Made by a program: the position numbers and the translations under genes
NCBI RefSeq assembly: GCF_000376865.1
Contig: NZ_AQXQ01000012.1
Location: 744,001-808,000, forward strand
DNA: 64,000 bases
DNA from: Thioalkalivibrio sp. ALJ7
Lineage (GTDB): Bacteria > Pseudomonadota > Gammaproteobacteria > Ectothiorhodospirales > Ectothiorhodospiraceae
Direction of reading: 5' to 3'
The notes under the pieces: model-generated
What the model was told of the DNA's origin: nothing
Databases searched by the model: none
The model's input: only the letters and a program-made list of their open reading frames with translations
Shown here: positions 7,872-17,259 of the stretch, piece by piece
Numbering within the stretch: the stretch's first letter is position 1
Layout: every line of letters begins with the position of its first letter

Positions 7872-8687
7872 CTACGATTCGCCGCGGAACAGCTGACCGA
7901 GGGCCACGCCCGGGTCCTCGGTGCGCATAAAGGCCTCACCGACCAGAAAGGCATTCACCCCGGCGGACTGCATGCGCGCGACATCGTCACGGGTGTGGAT
8001 GCCGCTCTCGGTCACCAGCAAGGCCTCCTCCGGCACCTGACCCTTCAACTCCAACGTCGTCTCAAGCCGTGTCTCGAAACTGTGCAGGTCGCGGTTGTTG
8101 ATGCCGATCAGGTCGGCATTGATCCGCTTCGCCCGCTCCAGCTCCTCGGCATCGTGGACCTCCACCAGCGCATCCATACCGAGCTCATGGGCCAGGAAAT
8201 ACAGCTCGTGCAGCGCGGTGTCATCCAGGGCGGCCGCGATCAAAAGCACGCAATCCGCCCCCAGCACTCGCGCCTCGTAGACCTGGTACAGGTCGATCAC
8301 GAAGTCCTTGCGCAGGATCGGCAACTGGCAGGCCACACGCGCATCCCGCAGATCGCCGTCACGCCCCTTGAAAAAATCCACATCGGTCAGCACCGAGAGG
8401 CAGGTCGCCCCGTGCTGCTCGTAGCTTCGAGCGAAGGCCTCGGGGTTGAAATTCGGGCTGATCTGCCCCTGACTCGGACTGGCCTTCTTGATCTCCGCGA
8501 TCACCGCCGCGCGACCCGCGTCAACGTCGTTCTTCAGGGCCGCACGGAACCCGCGAGGCTCCGGGGCCGACCCCATCCAGCCACGCAGCTCGCGCAACGG
8601 CCAGTACGCCTCACGCTCTTTCAGTTCTTCACGCTTGCGTTCCAGAATCCGCTTCAGGATGTCGGGGACTGCGGTGCCTTCATTCAT
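7872..8687 (-). CDS. trpC: Indole-3-glycerol phosphate synthase
   Basis: The product is 271 aa, a single-domain TIM barrel without the TrpF fusion of E. coli. Recognised motifs are IAEIKKASPSQG near residue 63 (catalytic and phosphate-binding), CLSVLTDVDFFKG, ILRKDFVID, GINNRDLHSFE and LVTESGI. It closes the ring of CdRP to give indole-3-glycerol phosphate in tryptophan synthesis. Its ATG overlaps the trpD stop as ATGA (8684-8687), so the two are translationally coupled. It is the last gene of the minus-strand trp cluster; trpF, trpB and trpA are absent. Confidence 0.96.
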   Translation of the reverse strand: MNEGTAVPDILKRILERKREELKEREAYWPLRELRGWMGSAPEPRGFRAALKNDVDAGRAAVIAEIKKASPSQGQISPNFNPEAFARSYEQHGATCLSVLTDVDFFKGRDGDLRDARVACQLPILRKDFVIDLYQVYEARVLGADCVLLIAAALDDTALHELYFLAHELGMDALVEVHDAEELERAKRINADLIGINNRDLHSFETRLETTLELKGQVPEEALLVTESGIHTRDDVARMQSAGVNAFLVGEAFMRTEDPGVALGQLFRGES

Positions 8688-9718
8688 ACGGCTTCCTTGT
8701 TTGCCAATCGTGTGCTGGTTGCCTGCAGGCGCTCCAGCCGTTCGCGCGCCGCGCCGGAATCGATCGCTCTGGCGGCAGCCTCGACGCCTGCCGCCAGCGT
8801 ATCCGCCCCGCCACCGGCATAGATCGCCGCCCCGGCATTCAGCAGAACGATGTCGCGGGCGGCTCCCGTCTGCCCATCCAGTACGCCGCGCAGCATGCTG
8901 GCCGAGGCCTCCACGCTGTCGACCCGAACCGTATCCAGCGCCCGAGTCACCAGCCCGAAGTCTTCCGGGCGGATGGTGTACTCGTGGATTTCGCCATTCT
9001 TCAGCTCCGCCACCCGGGTCGGCGACGCAATGCTGATCTCGTCAAGGCCATCCTCGGCATGCACCACCAGCACATGCTCGCTACCGAGCCCCTTCAGGGC
9101 CTCGGCCAGTGGCCGCACCCAGGCATCGGAGAATACGCCCAGCACCTGGTTCGGGGCCCCGGCCGGATTGGTCAAAGGACCCAACACATTGAACAGGGTG
9201 CGCACTCCGAGTTCCTTGCGCGGCCCAATCGCATGCTTCATCGCGCCATGGTGAGCAGGAGCGAACAAGAAGCCCACACCGACCTCGTCGATGCAGGTCC
9301 CCACGGCAGCGGGCGACAGGGCCAGGGAGATCCCGAGAGACTCCAGCACATCGGCGCTGCCGGACTTCGACGACACCGAGCGATTCCCATGTTTGGCAAC
9401 ACGCACCCCCCCCGCAGCCGCGACCAGCGCCGAGGCCGTGGAGATATTGAACGTACCGGAGGCATCACCGCCGGTCCCGCAGGTATCCACCAGTCCGTCA
9501 CGCGAAACTTCGACCCGAGTCGCCAGCGAGCGCATCACGCCGGCGGCGGCGCGGATCTCGTCGATGGTCTCGCCCTTCATGCGTAGCGCGACCAGGAGTG
9601 CGCCGATCTGGGCGTCAGTGGCTTCGCCGGTCATCACCGCCTGCATCACGGCGGTCATGGCCGCCTCGTCCAGGTCGTGGCGCTCAATCAGGGCCGCTAT
9701 CGCTTGCTGCACGGTCAC
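8684..9718 (-). CDS. trpD: Anthranilate phosphoribosyltransferase
   Basis: I choose the GTG at 9718 because AGGAG lies 7 bases before it; a further upstream frame reads through what looks like non-coding sequence. The 344-aa product has the PRPP-binding motif CGTGGDASGTFNIS, KHGNRSVSSKSGSADVLE, and FLFAPAHHGAMKHAIGPRKE, all hallmarks of TrpD. It transfers phosphoribose to anthranilate, the second step of the branch. It is separate from TrpG, unlike the fused enterobacterial form. It lies just downstream of the MFS transporter gene and overlaps trpC by four bases. Confidence 0.96.
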   Translation of the reverse strand: MTVQQAIAALIERHDLDEAAMTAVMQAVMTGEATDAQIGALLVALRMKGETIDEIRAAAGVMRSLATRVEVSRDGLVDTCGTGGDASGTFNISTASALVAAAGGVRVAKHGNRSVSSKSGSADVLESLGISLALSPAAVGTCIDEVGVGFLFAPAHHGAMKHAIGPRKELGVRTLFNVLGPLTNPAGAPNQVLGVFSDAWVRPLAEALKGLGSEHVLVVHAEDGLDEISIASPTRVAELKNGEIHEYTIRPEDFGLVTRALDTVRVDSVEASASMLRGVLDGQTGAARDIVLLNAGAAIYAGGGADTLAAGVEAAARAIDSGAARERLERLQATSTRLANKEAV

Positions 9719-9747
9719 AGGGCTACTCCTGCCGGGGGTCGGGAGCG

Positions 9748-10968
9748 CTAGTGTAACGCCCGTTTCGGGCCGACACGACCGCTGGCGGCGGCAACCCACC
9801 ACCCGACCAGCGCCAGGACCCAAATGCACAGGGCCGCGAGCACCAGATGCCCCATGGCATCATCCAGCCAGTCCACCAGAAACAGCGCGAGCAAGGCGCT
9901 GAAGCCGAGCTGGATAAAAGACTGCATCGCGGCCGCCATCCCGCGGGCGGCGGGGTAGCAATCCAGCGCCATCAAGGTCAACGAAGGCATCGCCAGGGCC
10001 AGGGCAAAGCTATACAGCGCAAAAGGCAACGTGATCGCCACGATCGGGCCCTCGGCCAGCACGGCCAGCCCCACCAGCACGAGCGACAGTCCGGACAGGC
10101 CAAGTCCGATGACCACCGCCCGTGGCGGGCTGACCACCCCGACGACACGACCAGCCACAAAGCCCCCCACGACCAGACCGACGACGAGAGGCCCGAACAG
10201 CCACCAAAAATCACGTTCACCACCGCCCAGGTGCACGTAGATGATGCTTGGAGACGCCGCAACGAACAGGAACATGGCCCCGAACAGGGCCGCGTGCACC
10301 CCCACCGGGATCAAAAACGCGGCGTTATCCAGCGTGCCGAGGTAACGCTGGATCACCAGACGCGGGTGACTGGAGACACGCCCGACCGGTGGCAGGGTTT
10401 CCGGCAGCCAGGCACGCACGGCCAGCAAAAGAAAGACACCGTAGAGCATCAGGAAGGCAAACACCGAGCGCCAGCCATAGGCCGCCTGCAGCCAGCCACC
10501 CAGGATCGGGGCCACCGCCGGACCGATCGCGAACATCATGGTGACGAGGGAAAACACCCGCCGGGCATCGGAAGGGTCGAAGCGATCACGGATGAGTGCC
10601 CGCCCGACGACGACACCGGCCGCCGCCGCCAGCCCCTGCCCCACGCGCAACGTCAGAACCTGCCAGTACTCCACGGCCACCACCAGCAGTGCCGAGGTCA
10701 GCACATAGGCGAGCAACGCCCACAGCACCACCGGGCGCCGGCCATAGGCATCCGACAGCGGACCCGCGACCAGTGTGGCGATCGCGAACGCCACCAGATA
10801 GGCCGACAACGTTGCCTGCATGGCCACACCATCCACGGCCAGGGCCTCGGCCATCGCCGGAAACGAGGGCAGATAGGTATCCAGGGAAAACGGCGCCAGC
10901 ATGGACAGCGGCGCGACTAGCAGAGCGAAATGCAATCGCGTGCGGCGTTCGACGGCGGAACCCTTCAC
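9748..10968 (-). CDS. MFS drug-efflux transporter, Bcr/CflA family
   Basis: The chosen start is GTG 10968, preceded by a GGAGGGGAGG stretch; the frame extends upstream into a mobile repeat, which is not credible coding sequence. The 406-aa protein has twelve hydrophobic segments. DTYLPSFPAMAEAL sits in the first loop and GPLSDAYGRRPVVLW is the MFS signature between helices 2 and 3, both typical of the Bcr/CflA proton-driven drug exporters. The substrate is unknown; the family includes bicyclomycin and chloramphenicol exporters. Its place between trpG and trpD is unusual. A CTAG-flanked element lies immediately upstream, so it may now depend on its own promoter. Confidence 0.88.
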   Translation of the reverse strand: MKGSAVERRTRLHFALLVAPLSMLAPFSLDTYLPSFPAMAEALAVDGVAMQATLSAYLVAFAIATLVAGPLSDAYGRRPVVLWALLAYVLTSALLVVAVEYWQVLTLRVGQGLAAAAGVVVGRALIRDRFDPSDARRVFSLVTMMFAIGPAVAPILGGWLQAAYGWRSVFAFLMLYGVFLLLAVRAWLPETLPPVGRVSSHPRLVIQRYLGTLDNAAFLIPVGVHAALFGAMFLFVAASPSIIYVHLGGGERDFWWLFGPLVVGLVVGGFVAGRVVGVVSPPRAVVIGLGLSGLSLVLVGLAVLAEGPIVAITLPFALYSFALALAMPSLTLMALDCYPAARGMAAAMQSFIQLGFSALLALFLVDWLDDAMGHLVLAALCIWVLALVGWWVAAASGRVGPKRALH

Positions 10969-11044
10969 GCCTCCCCTCCGCGCCTCAGAGCAGCACGCGG
11001 ACCGCGTGGACGAAGTGCGTTGCGTAGCTGGGTCTGGAGCGCCC

Positions 11045-11347
11045 CTAGGGAAACACGGATCAATGTGCACGCTCGCGCTCGAGTCGCTTTTGCGAGCGAA
11101 CAAGGCGCGGTGACTGCCGTGCAGTCACTCTGCACAAGGGAGCCGCAACGCTGTGCGCGCGCCCGTTTCTGATAACAACGGGCGGCCGAGCCCCTTCGTT
11201 TACTAGATTGCGGGGTTGGTACCTCAGGTTCCCCGATCCGGCGTTGCGTCGCTTGCGGGTAGAACCACTACCCGCCGCACGACGCGCCTTGTCTCGGGAA
11301 ACCTGGGGTACCAACGCGAGCGTGTACATTGATCCGTGTTTCCCTAG
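11045..11347. mobile_element. MITE-like non-coding element with ~30-bp terminal inverted repeats and CTAG flanks
   Basis: The two outer ends read CTAGGGAAACACGGATCAAT and, continuing inward, GT(G/A)CACGCTCGCG, in opposite orientation, with one mismatch in about 33 bases. CTAG at 11045-11048 and 11344-11347 would be a 4-bp target duplication, leaving 295 bp of element without a transposase. CTAG-type targets and GG-starting ends recall IS5-group transposons. Internal structure includes TGACTGC/GCAGTCA (11111-11127) and GCGGGTAG/CTACCCGC (11255-11275) hairpins and a further inverted pair. It sits two bases beyond the trpG stop codon and before the MFS gene. Confidence 0.75.
11215..11315. repeat. 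Inner 101-bp inverted-repeat unit nested in the MITE-like element
   Basis: GTTGGTACCTCAGGTTCCC (11215-11233) is repeated in inverse orientation at 11296-11315, with one substitution and one extra base. Between them lies an 8-bp-stem hairpin (11255-11275). It may be a second small element inserted in the first or part of its fold. No clear target duplication is visible. Confidence 0.5.
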
Positions 11348-11349
11348 GT

Positions 11350-11943
11350 TCACACCGGCTGGGACAGGCGCCGCAGGAAGTTATCGAGGAGTTCGTGACC
11401 CTGGCGGGTCAGGATGGACTCTGGATGGAACTGCACGCCCTCTACCTCCAGCTCGCGATGGCGCAGACCCATGATCTCGTCCCGAGAACCATCCTCGCGT
11501 TGAGTCCAGGCAGTCACCTCCAGGCAGTCGGGCAGCGAGGAGGACTCGACCACCAGCGAGTGGTAGCGCGTGGCCTCCAGCGGGTTCTCGAGCCCGGCAA
11601 ACACCCCCACCCCGGTGTGATGCACCGGCGAGGTCTTGCCATGCATGATCTCGCGGGCACGCACCACACGGCCACCAAACACCTGGCCGATCGCCTGATG
11701 CCCCAGGCAGACGCCCAGGATCGGGATCGCGCCGGCAAAGCGCCGGATCACCTCCAGTGACACCCCCGCCTCGTTCGGTGTGCAAGGGCCGGGAGAGATC
11801 ACGATGCCCGCGGGGTCGAGCTCCGCGATCTGGTCCGGGGTGATCTGGTCATTGCGGTGCACCACCACGTCCGCGCCCAGCTCGCCCAGATACTGGACCA
11901 GGTTGAAGGTGAACGAATCGTAGTTGTCGAGCATCAGGATCAT
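11350..11943 (-). CDS. trpG: Anthranilate synthase component II, glutamine amidotransferase
   Basis: The product is 197 aa from the ATG at 11943 ([20 protein letters not shown]). The class I glutaminase residues are visible: C79 in GVCLGHQ, and the H and E of QFHPES near residue 170. It supplies ammonia to TrpE for anthranilate synthesis; the same family also serves PabA in folate synthesis. It is separated from trpE by a hydrolase gene. Its stop codon is two bases from the CTAG end of the repeat element, so the insertion went in almost exactly at the end of the gene. Confidence 0.95.
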   Translation of the reverse strand: MILMLDNYDSFTFNLVQYLGELGADVVVHRNDQITPDQIAELDPAGIVISPGPCTPNEAGVSLEVIRRFAGAIPILGVCLGHQAIGQVFGGRVVRAREIMHGKTSPVHHTGVGVFAGLENPLEATRYHSLVVESSSLPDCLEVTAWTQREDGSRDEIMGLRHRELEVEGVQFHPESILTRQGHELLDNFLRRLSQPV

Positions 11944-12070
11944 GGCTGGCGCCCCTGGGGACAGAAACAAACGGAAAAACCATCGCGGACTCCGCGCCTG
12001 GACACCAGCATAACCCGGGCCCGGGCCGGTCGCGGCGTAACCGCGTTCACGCAGCCGAAACCGCGTGTCT

Positions 12071-12895
12071 TCATCGCGGCAGCAACAGCGCCGCCAGCAA
12101 GGTACCGTCAGCCGCCTCTAGCCGGTGCCCACCTGGGCTCGGCAAGGTGTGCGCTCGTCCGCGCAGGGCCGGCAGGCGATTCATGTCCTGACTGGCGGCG
12201 TCTACCCACGGGTCCGCGAGCCGTACCACCGACACATAGCGGATCGGAGGGTGCTCTCGAGTGTTCAGCCACTCGAGATAGGCGGCATCCGGGGAGGCAC
12301 GATCCGGGCCCCACAGCCCATCGCGGCGATGCAAGCCTTGCAGGCCGGCAAATGGGGCGTAAAGCCCGAGCGCCGAATCGGCCAGGGCATCCGCCACCGA
12401 GCGTGCCAGCGCCGACCAGCCGGCACCCGCATGCGGCGCGGAAAAGGTCACCAGTGTGGAGACCGCCGGGTGCGGGCGCCGCACCAGCCAGTCGCGGGCC
12501 ACCACGCCACCGGTGGAATGCCCGACCAGGATCAGCTCCCGGTCCGGATGTCGGCGCACCAGGCGTTCGACCATCTGTCCCAACGCGCGACTCTGCTCCG
12601 GAAGAGCGGCACTACTGGGCAAGTCAACGGTGTAGAACTGGCGCGGCGCCGGGTCCACAGCACGGTCGAACCAGGGCGCCTCGGGCACCACCCGAATCCG
12701 ACCGCCATCGGCGTAGCCGGCGGCATTCAGGGCCGCGGTGAAGCCGGCATGCCGGAAACTATCGCCACGATCCCAGCCGCCCGGCACCAGCACCACAACC
12801 TGGGCCGCCACCAGCCCTGGCAATAGCCATAGCCCGAGCACCAGCAGCAAGAGACGCCAAAGGCCCGCACAGCGGACGGGAAACCACGGAGTCAT
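12071..12895 (-). CDS. Exported alpha/beta-hydrolase, lipase-like
   Basis: The product is 274 aa from the ATG at 12895, with GGGAG 9 bases upstream; an ATG at 12919 is an alternative. Residues 7-29 form a hydrophobic signal peptide or anchor ([20 protein letters not shown]). The nucleophile elbow GHSTGG gives the catalytic serine (about residue 127), and the HAG-rich loop after FSAP matches PGAP1/lipase-type hydrolases. A late HR or earlier D would complete the triad, but I cannot assign them. The gene lies between trpE and trpG on the same strand, with no evident link to tryptophan synthesis. Confidence 0.72.
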   Translation of the reverse strand: MTPWFPVRCAGLWRLLLLVLGLWLLPGLVAAQVVVLVPGGWDRGDSFRHAGFTAALNAAGYADGGRIRVVPEAPWFDRAVDPAPRQFYTVDLPSSAALPEQSRALGQMVERLVRRHPDRELILVGHSTGGVVARDWLVRRPHPAVSTLVTFSAPHAGAGWSALARSVADALADSALGLYAPFAGLQGLHRRDGLWGPDRASPDAAYLEWLNTREHPPIRYVSVVRLADPWVDAASQDMNRLPALRGRAHTLPSPGGHRLEAADGTLLAALLLPR

Positions 12896-12934
12896 GCCTA
12901 CGTTCTCCCGGGTACCCATAGGCTTGCCCGCGCC

Positions 12935-14422
12935 CTATTCGCGGTGGCGGCGAGGCCCGAGCCCGCCCAACGCGGTCTCGGCCGCCCGCACGACCGCACG
13001 GCCCTTGTTCAGGGTCTCCTGCCACTCGTTCTCCGGCACCGAGTCGTGGACCACGCCGGCCCCGGCCTGGATGTGCAGCTCGCCGTCGTGCAGCACGGCC
13101 GTGCGGATCGCGATCGCGGTATCCATGTTGCCGGACCAGGAGAGATACCCCACCGCACCGGAATACGGGCCGCGCTTGACCGGTTCCAGCTCGTCGATGA
13201 TCTCCAGGGCCCGGATTTTCGGGGCGCCGGAGACCGTCCCGGCCGGGAAGGTCGCGCGCAGTACGTCCATCGGCGAATGACCCGGGGCTAGCCGGCCCTC
13301 CACGTTGGAGACGATGTGCATCACATGCGAGTAGCGCTCGATACTCATGGTGTCGGTCACCTCCACCGAGCCGATCTCGCAGACCCGGCCCACGTCGTTG
13401 CGACCGAGATCGATCAGCATCAGGTGTTCCGCACGTTCTTTCGGGTCGGCCAGCAATTCGACCTCCAGCGCACGATCCTCCTCCTCGGTGCGGCCACGCG
13501 GGCGAGTCCCGGCAATGGGCCGCACGGTCACGCGGTCATCCTCCAGGCGCACCAGGATCTCCGGTGAGGCCCCGACCACGTGATGGTCATCCAGATCCAG
13601 GAAGTACATGTACGGCGATGGATTCAATGCCCGCAGGGCACGGTAGAGGTTCAGCGGCGGAGCGGAGAACGGCACACTCATGCGCTGGGCCAGCACCACC
13701 TGCATCACGTCCCCGTCCATGATGTATTCCTGCGCCCGCGCGACCGCCGCCCGGAAGCCCTCGGCCGACCAGCCGGCCACGTACTCTGGCACCGCGTGCG
13801 GATGCGGCGGGTCCTCCGGCGGCACGAGCGGCTCGCCCAGGCGGGTCTCCAGATCATCCAGACGAGCAGCGGCCACGGCCTGGCCATCGGCCTGCGTAGT
13901 ATCCGCATGCACCACCAGATACAGCCGCCCGGAGAGGTTGTCGTACACCACCACCTCCTCCGAGACCATCAACAGGATATCGGGCAGACCCAGCGCGTCC
14001 GGCTTCTCCGGGCCCTCCAGGCGCGGTTCGATCAGACGTACGGTCTCGAAACCGAAGTAGCCGACCAGACCACCGGTAAACCGCGGCAACCCAGGCAATT
14101 CGGCGGCCTTGAAGCGCGCCTGATAGGCCTCGATCCAGGCCAGCGGATCGGTCTCGGTGGTCTGCTCCATCACCGTGCCGTCGGTCTCCACCGTGATCTC
14201 GTGGCCATGCACGCGCACCCGCGTGCGCGCCGGCAGACCAATGAAGGAGTACCGGCCCCAACGCTCCCCGCCCTGCACGGATTCGAACAGGTAGGAGTAC
14301 GGCCGGTTGGCCAGCTTGAGGAAAATGGACAGCGGGGTCTCGAGATCCGCCAGGACCTCACGCACCAGTGGGATGCGGTTATAGCCCTCGCGGGCCAATT
14401 GATCGAACTGTTCGGGAGTCAT
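12935..14422 (-). CDS. trpE: Anthranilate synthase component I
   Basis: The product is 495 aa from the ATG at 14422, with AGGAA 8 bases upstream; a TTG six codons earlier is less likely. The N-terminal half holds the regulatory tryptophan site region ([21 protein letters not shown] split over residues 43-63). The catalytic half has [52 protein letters not shown] and [14 protein letters not shown], which mark the chorismate-binding enzymes. It makes anthranilate from chorismate with TrpG-derived ammonia. No leader peptide with tandem Trp codons is evident in the 88 bases upstream, so attenuation of the E. coli type is not supported. Confidence 0.96.
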   Translation of the reverse strand: MTPEQFDQLAREGYNRIPLVREVLADLETPLSIFLKLANRPYSYLFESVQGGERWGRYSFIGLPARTRVRVHGHEITVETDGTVMEQTTETDPLAWIEAYQARFKAAELPGLPRFTGGLVGYFGFETVRLIEPRLEGPEKPDALGLPDILLMVSEEVVVYDNLSGRLYLVVHADTTQADGQAVAAARLDDLETRLGEPLVPPEDPPHPHAVPEYVAGWSAEGFRAAVARAQEYIMDGDVMQVVLAQRMSVPFSAPPLNLYRALRALNPSPYMYFLDLDDHHVVGASPEILVRLEDDRVTVRPIAGTRPRGRTEEEDRALEVELLADPKERAEHLMLIDLGRNDVGRVCEIGSVEVTDTMSIERYSHVMHIVSNVEGRLAPGHSPMDVLRATFPAGTVSGAPKIRALEIIDELEPVKRGPYSGAVGYLSWSGNMDTAIAIRTAVLHDGELHIQAGAGVVHDSVPENEWQETLNKGRAVVRAAETALGGLGPRRHRE

Positions 14423-14510
14423 CACAACGGTTCCTGACAATGGGGATGGATGGCACGGCGGTTCATTCGCCGTCTCGCCATCGCCCCATTGTCCGGCCCG
14501 TTGCCATCAT

Positions 14511-15194
14511 TCAGGCCGCCCGCGCAGGCAGCAGACTGGGCAGTTCATCCAGCCGGTCGAGGACCGCATCCGGGTTCTCGTCGCGAATGTCATTGCCGTG
14601 GTTATAACCGTAGGTCATGCAGACGATCTGAAAGCCGGCCGCCCGGGCCGCCTTCACGTCGCTCTTGGAATCCCCGACCATCAGCGCCTCGGAAGGGTCC
14701 ACCCCGAGCTTTTCGGCGGCATGCAGCAGCGGCGCCGGGTCCGGCTTTTTCTGCGGCAGGGCATCGCCGGCGACCACAATCTCGAAGTCGTCGAGGATGC
14801 CCTTCTCGCGCAGCAGCGGCACGGTGAAACGCTCGGCCTTATTGGTCACGCAACCCAGGCGGTAGCCTGCGGCCTTGAGCTGATCCAGCCCCTCGCGCAC
14901 GCCTGGATAAAGCGGCGAACGCCCGGCCGTATTCTCCTGATAGATGCGCATGAACACCGGTAGTGCGCGCTCGAACCACTCCGCGTCCGGTTCACCGTCG
15001 AGTTCGTTGATCAGGGCCCGCTTGACCAGCCGTTCCACGCCATTGCCCACCCAATTGCGCACGGCCGGCTCGCCGCGCTCGGGCAGGCCCAGCTCGCGCA
15101 TCATCGCATCCACGCTGTAGGCCAGGTCCGGCACGCTGTCGATCAGCGTGCCGTCCAAATCGATCAGAATCATGCGGGGGCGATTCAGGGACAT
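14511..15194 (-). CDS. gph: Phosphoglycolate phosphatase
   Basis: The product is 227 aa of the HAD superfamily. Motif I is IDLDGTLIDS (nucleophile D12), motif II is VTNK, the motif III lysine is in PQKKPDP, and motif IV is GDSKSDV. The cap domain lies between motifs I and II, as in Gph/CbbZ. It removes phosphate from 2-phosphoglycolate, made in DNA repair and, in autotrophs, in quantity by Rubisco oxygenation. The glycolate formed would feed the GlcF-containing oxidase at 3.6 kb. It follows rpe by about 23 bases in the classical rpe-gph-trpE order. Confidence 0.93.
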   Translation of the reverse strand: MSLNRPRMILIDLDGTLIDSVPDLAYSVDAMMRELGLPERGEPAVRNWVGNGVERLVKRALINELDGEPDAEWFERALPVFMRIYQENTAGRSPLYPGVREGLDQLKAAGYRLGCVTNKAERFTVPLLREKGILDDFEIVVAGDALPQKKPDPAPLLHAAEKLGVDPSEALMVGDSKSDVKAARAAGFQIVCMTYGYNHGNDIRDENPDAVLDRLDELPSLLPARAA

Positions 15195-15217
15195 CCCGGT
15201 CTCCGGAGGCGGTCGAA

Positions 15218-15907
15218 TCAGGCCTTGGCCAGCTCGTCGCGCATCTGCTGGATGATGCTGTCGTAGCGGTTCGGATCGGTGTCACTACCAGCACCAAAGA
15301 TGGCGGACCCGGCGACGAAGGTATCGGCCCCGGCGGCCTTGATCTCGCGGATGTTGTCGGCCTTCACGCCGCCGTCGATCTCGAGGCGGATGTCACGCCC
15401 GGAGGCGTCGATCATCTTGCGCGCCGCGCGCAGCTTGTCGAGGGTGTTCGGGATGAACTTCTGGCCACCGAAGCCCGGGTTCACCGACATCAGCAGGATC
15501 ATGTCGACCTTGTCCATCACGTACTCGAGATAGGACAGCGGGGTCGCCGGATTGAATACCAGCCCGGCCTTGCAGCCCTCGGCGTGGATCAGCTGCAGGG
15601 TACGGTCGATGTGGTCCGACGCCTCCGGGTGGAAGGTGATGTAGCTGGCACCGGCCTGGGCAAAGTCCGGGATGATGCGATCTACCGGCTTGACCATCAG
15701 ATGCACGTCGATCGGCGCGGTCACGCCGTGCTTGCGCAGGGCATCGCAGACCAGCGGGCCGATGGTCAGATTGGGCACGTAGTGGTTGTCCATCACGTCG
15801 AAGTGCACGGTGTCGGCACCGGCGGCCAGAACGTTGTCGACTTCTTCGCCCAGACGGGCAAAGTCGGCGGACAGGATGGACGGGGCGATGAAATCGGGTT
15901 GTGCCAT
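15218..15907 (-). CDS. rpe: Ribulose-phosphate 3-epimerase
   Basis: The product is 229 aa from the ATG at 15907 with GAGG upstream. It is a TIM barrel with [54 protein letters not shown] and LEIDGGV, which supply the metal-binding His/Asp residues. It interconverts ribulose-5-phosphate and xylulose-5-phosphate in the pentose phosphate and Calvin cycles. It heads the cluster leading to gph and trpE and starts 177 bases beyond the terminator hairpin that lies downstream of the cytochrome gene. Confidence 0.96.
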   Translation of the reverse strand: MAQPDFIAPSILSADFARLGEEVDNVLAAGADTVHFDVMDNHYVPNLTIGPLVCDALRKHGVTAPIDVHLMVKPVDRIIPDFAQAGASYITFHPEASDHIDRTLQLIHAEGCKAGLVFNPATPLSYLEYVMDKVDMILLMSVNPGFGGQKFIPNTLDKLRAARKMIDASGRDIRLEIDGGVKADNIREIKAAGADTFVAGSAIFGAGSDTDPNRYDSIIQQMRDELAKA

Positions 15908-16062
15908 GGAAAGCCTCGCAGAGATCACGGGTGAAGCAGGACCGACCACCGGTCATGCGCCAGGGAGACAGGATTCAATGTCTCACTATGAACCGCGGAA
16001 CTTTACCGGATGCCGCCATGCCAGGCAAAAGCCCAGGGTTCGGAAAGCACCCCCAACGCAAA

Positions 16063-16085
16063 CGGGCCGGGGAAACCCCGGCCCG
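16063..16085 (-). terminator. Hairpin terminator after the cytochrome c gene
   Basis: A perfect 10-bp stem (CGGGCCGGGG / CCCCGGCCCG) with a three-base loop lies 37 bases beyond the cytochrome stop on the minus strand. It is followed by TTTGCGTT, so the T tract is weak. Confidence 0.6.
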
Positions 16086-16122
16086 CTGGCTGCCTCCACT
16101 GGTCGTTCGCAGAGCGAACCGA

Positions 16123-16446
16123 TCAGTTGAACTCGGACGCGATGTAATGAGACAGGTTAGCGATGTCCTCGTCGCTCAGACCCTGGGCCTGCGGACGCAT
16201 CAGGGCCGTGTGATCACCCACTTCCTCGCCGGCGCGATAACGCTCCATCTTATCGGTCAGGTAATCCGCATCTTTGCCGGCCAGCGCCGGGAAGATCGCC
16301 TGCCCCTTGCCCTGGGCGCCGTGGCAGCTGGCACAGGTGTTCTGGTACTTCGTCTGACCGGCCTGAATATCGGCAGCCTGGGCCGCAGTGGACAGCATCA
16401 GGACACTCCCGGCAATGCCGGCCAGTACAAACAGCTTGGTTTTCAT
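16123..16446 (-). CDS. Periplasmic class I cytochrome c (single haem)
   Basis: The product is 107 aa from the ATG at 16446, preceded by AGGAG. A signal peptide covers residues 1-25 (ending AAQAAD). The haem is bound at C38-A-S-C41-H42, and M83 in ALMRPQ is the likely sixth ligand. This is a small monohaem cytochrome of the c-553/c5 type, carrying electrons in the periplasm, for example between the bc1 complex or sulfur-oxidising enzymes and a terminal oxidase. The partner is not shown by the neighbours. A 7-bp hairpin (GACAGGG/CCCTGTC, 16475-16494) lies in its leader. Confidence 0.9.
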   Translation of the reverse strand: MKTKLFVLAGIAGSVLMLSTAAQAADIQAGQTKYQNTCASCHGAQGKGQAIFPALAGKDADYLTDKMERYRAGEEVGDHTALMRPQAQGLSDEDIANLSHYIASEFN

Positions 16447-16591
16447 TGTTGTGGTCTCCTCGTTCACGATCCTGGACAGGGTCATCGCCCTGTCTTGAAG
16501 CGAACGATAGCAGGGCTTTCCTGAATGCCGTATTAACGCAGAATCAAGCAGGGGCATCCCTGCAGAGCGCGGCACCACGCCATTCGCGGCA

Positions 16592-17257
16592 TCAGCGCCC
16601 ATGGATGTAGCGCTCGTCCGACCAGGTCGCCAGCCACTCGGGGCGGACCATCACCAACCCGGTGATCACGATGCCATTGATCACCGCCTCCGGCAGCACC
16701 AGCAGGGCCAGGTAGCGCAGGTAGTCGCGAACGATATCGACCCAGACCAGATCGGTGAACAGCCCGTAAATCGCGGCCGAGGCAAGTACCGTCGCAACAA
16801 CGGACAGCGCCCCACCGAGGAAGCCAACGGCATAGAGATAAATGAACATGTGCGCCGGCAGGCGCGCCTCGGACAGGCGCAACAACCCCCAGGTGACCGC
16901 GACCGGCAGGATGCCCGCCAGCAGAACAGTCAGCGGGAAGGCAGCCAATGGAATCACCCCGAACAGCCCCAGGATCGCGACCACCAGGAAGACCATCAGG
17001 ATCGCCAACTGCCAGCCGAACATCAGGGTTACAGTGGTCATGCCGAGAAAGTGCAGCGCCAGCCCATCCAGGGTCTGTGCGCGCATACTCCAGATCAGCA
17101 GCAGGCACAGCGTGGCAATCACGAAGAGCTGTATGCGGCCGGGCACGAAAAAGCTCTCCCAGGGCATGCGCCGTAGCATCACGATCAGCCCCAAACCGAG
17201 CAGCAGGGCGGACAGCACCCGGAGCGCGACCGGCAGTTCGCCCGCCCCGTCGATCAT
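16592..17257 (-). CDS. CbiM-like integral membrane protein (COG3235 type)
   Basis: The product is 221 aa and almost wholly hydrophobic, with six or seven predicted membrane segments. The stretch ALHFLGMTTVTLMFGWQLAIL resembles the CbiM-type permease core of energy-coupling-factor transporters, and PEAVINGIVITGLVM near the C-terminus also fits. No ATPase or CbiQ partner is nearby, so this belongs with the stand-alone COG3235-type proteins whose substrate is unknown. It starts two bases after the stop of the methyltransferase gene, so it is probably translated from the same mRNA. Confidence 0.65.
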   Translation of the reverse strand: MIDGAGELPVALRVLSALLLGLGLIVMLRRMPWESFFVPGRIQLFVIATLCLLLIWSMRAQTLDGLALHFLGMTTVTLMFGWQLAILMVFLVVAILGLFGVIPLAAFPLTVLLAGILPVAVTWGLLRLSEARLPAHMFIYLYAVGFLGGALSVVATVLASAAIYGLFTDLVWVDIVRDYLRYLALLVLPEAVINGIVITGLVMVRPEWLATWSDERYIHGR

Positions 17258-17259
17258 GT

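Noticed and set aside
10969-11103. N-terminal extension of the MFS transporter
   Set aside because: The extra codons run into the CTAG repeat and add a polar, unusual leader; the GTG at 10968 has a strong ribosome site.
14423-14510. trp leader peptide for attenuation
   Set aside because: No short frame with tandem Trp codons and no terminator/antiterminator pair was found upstream of trpE.
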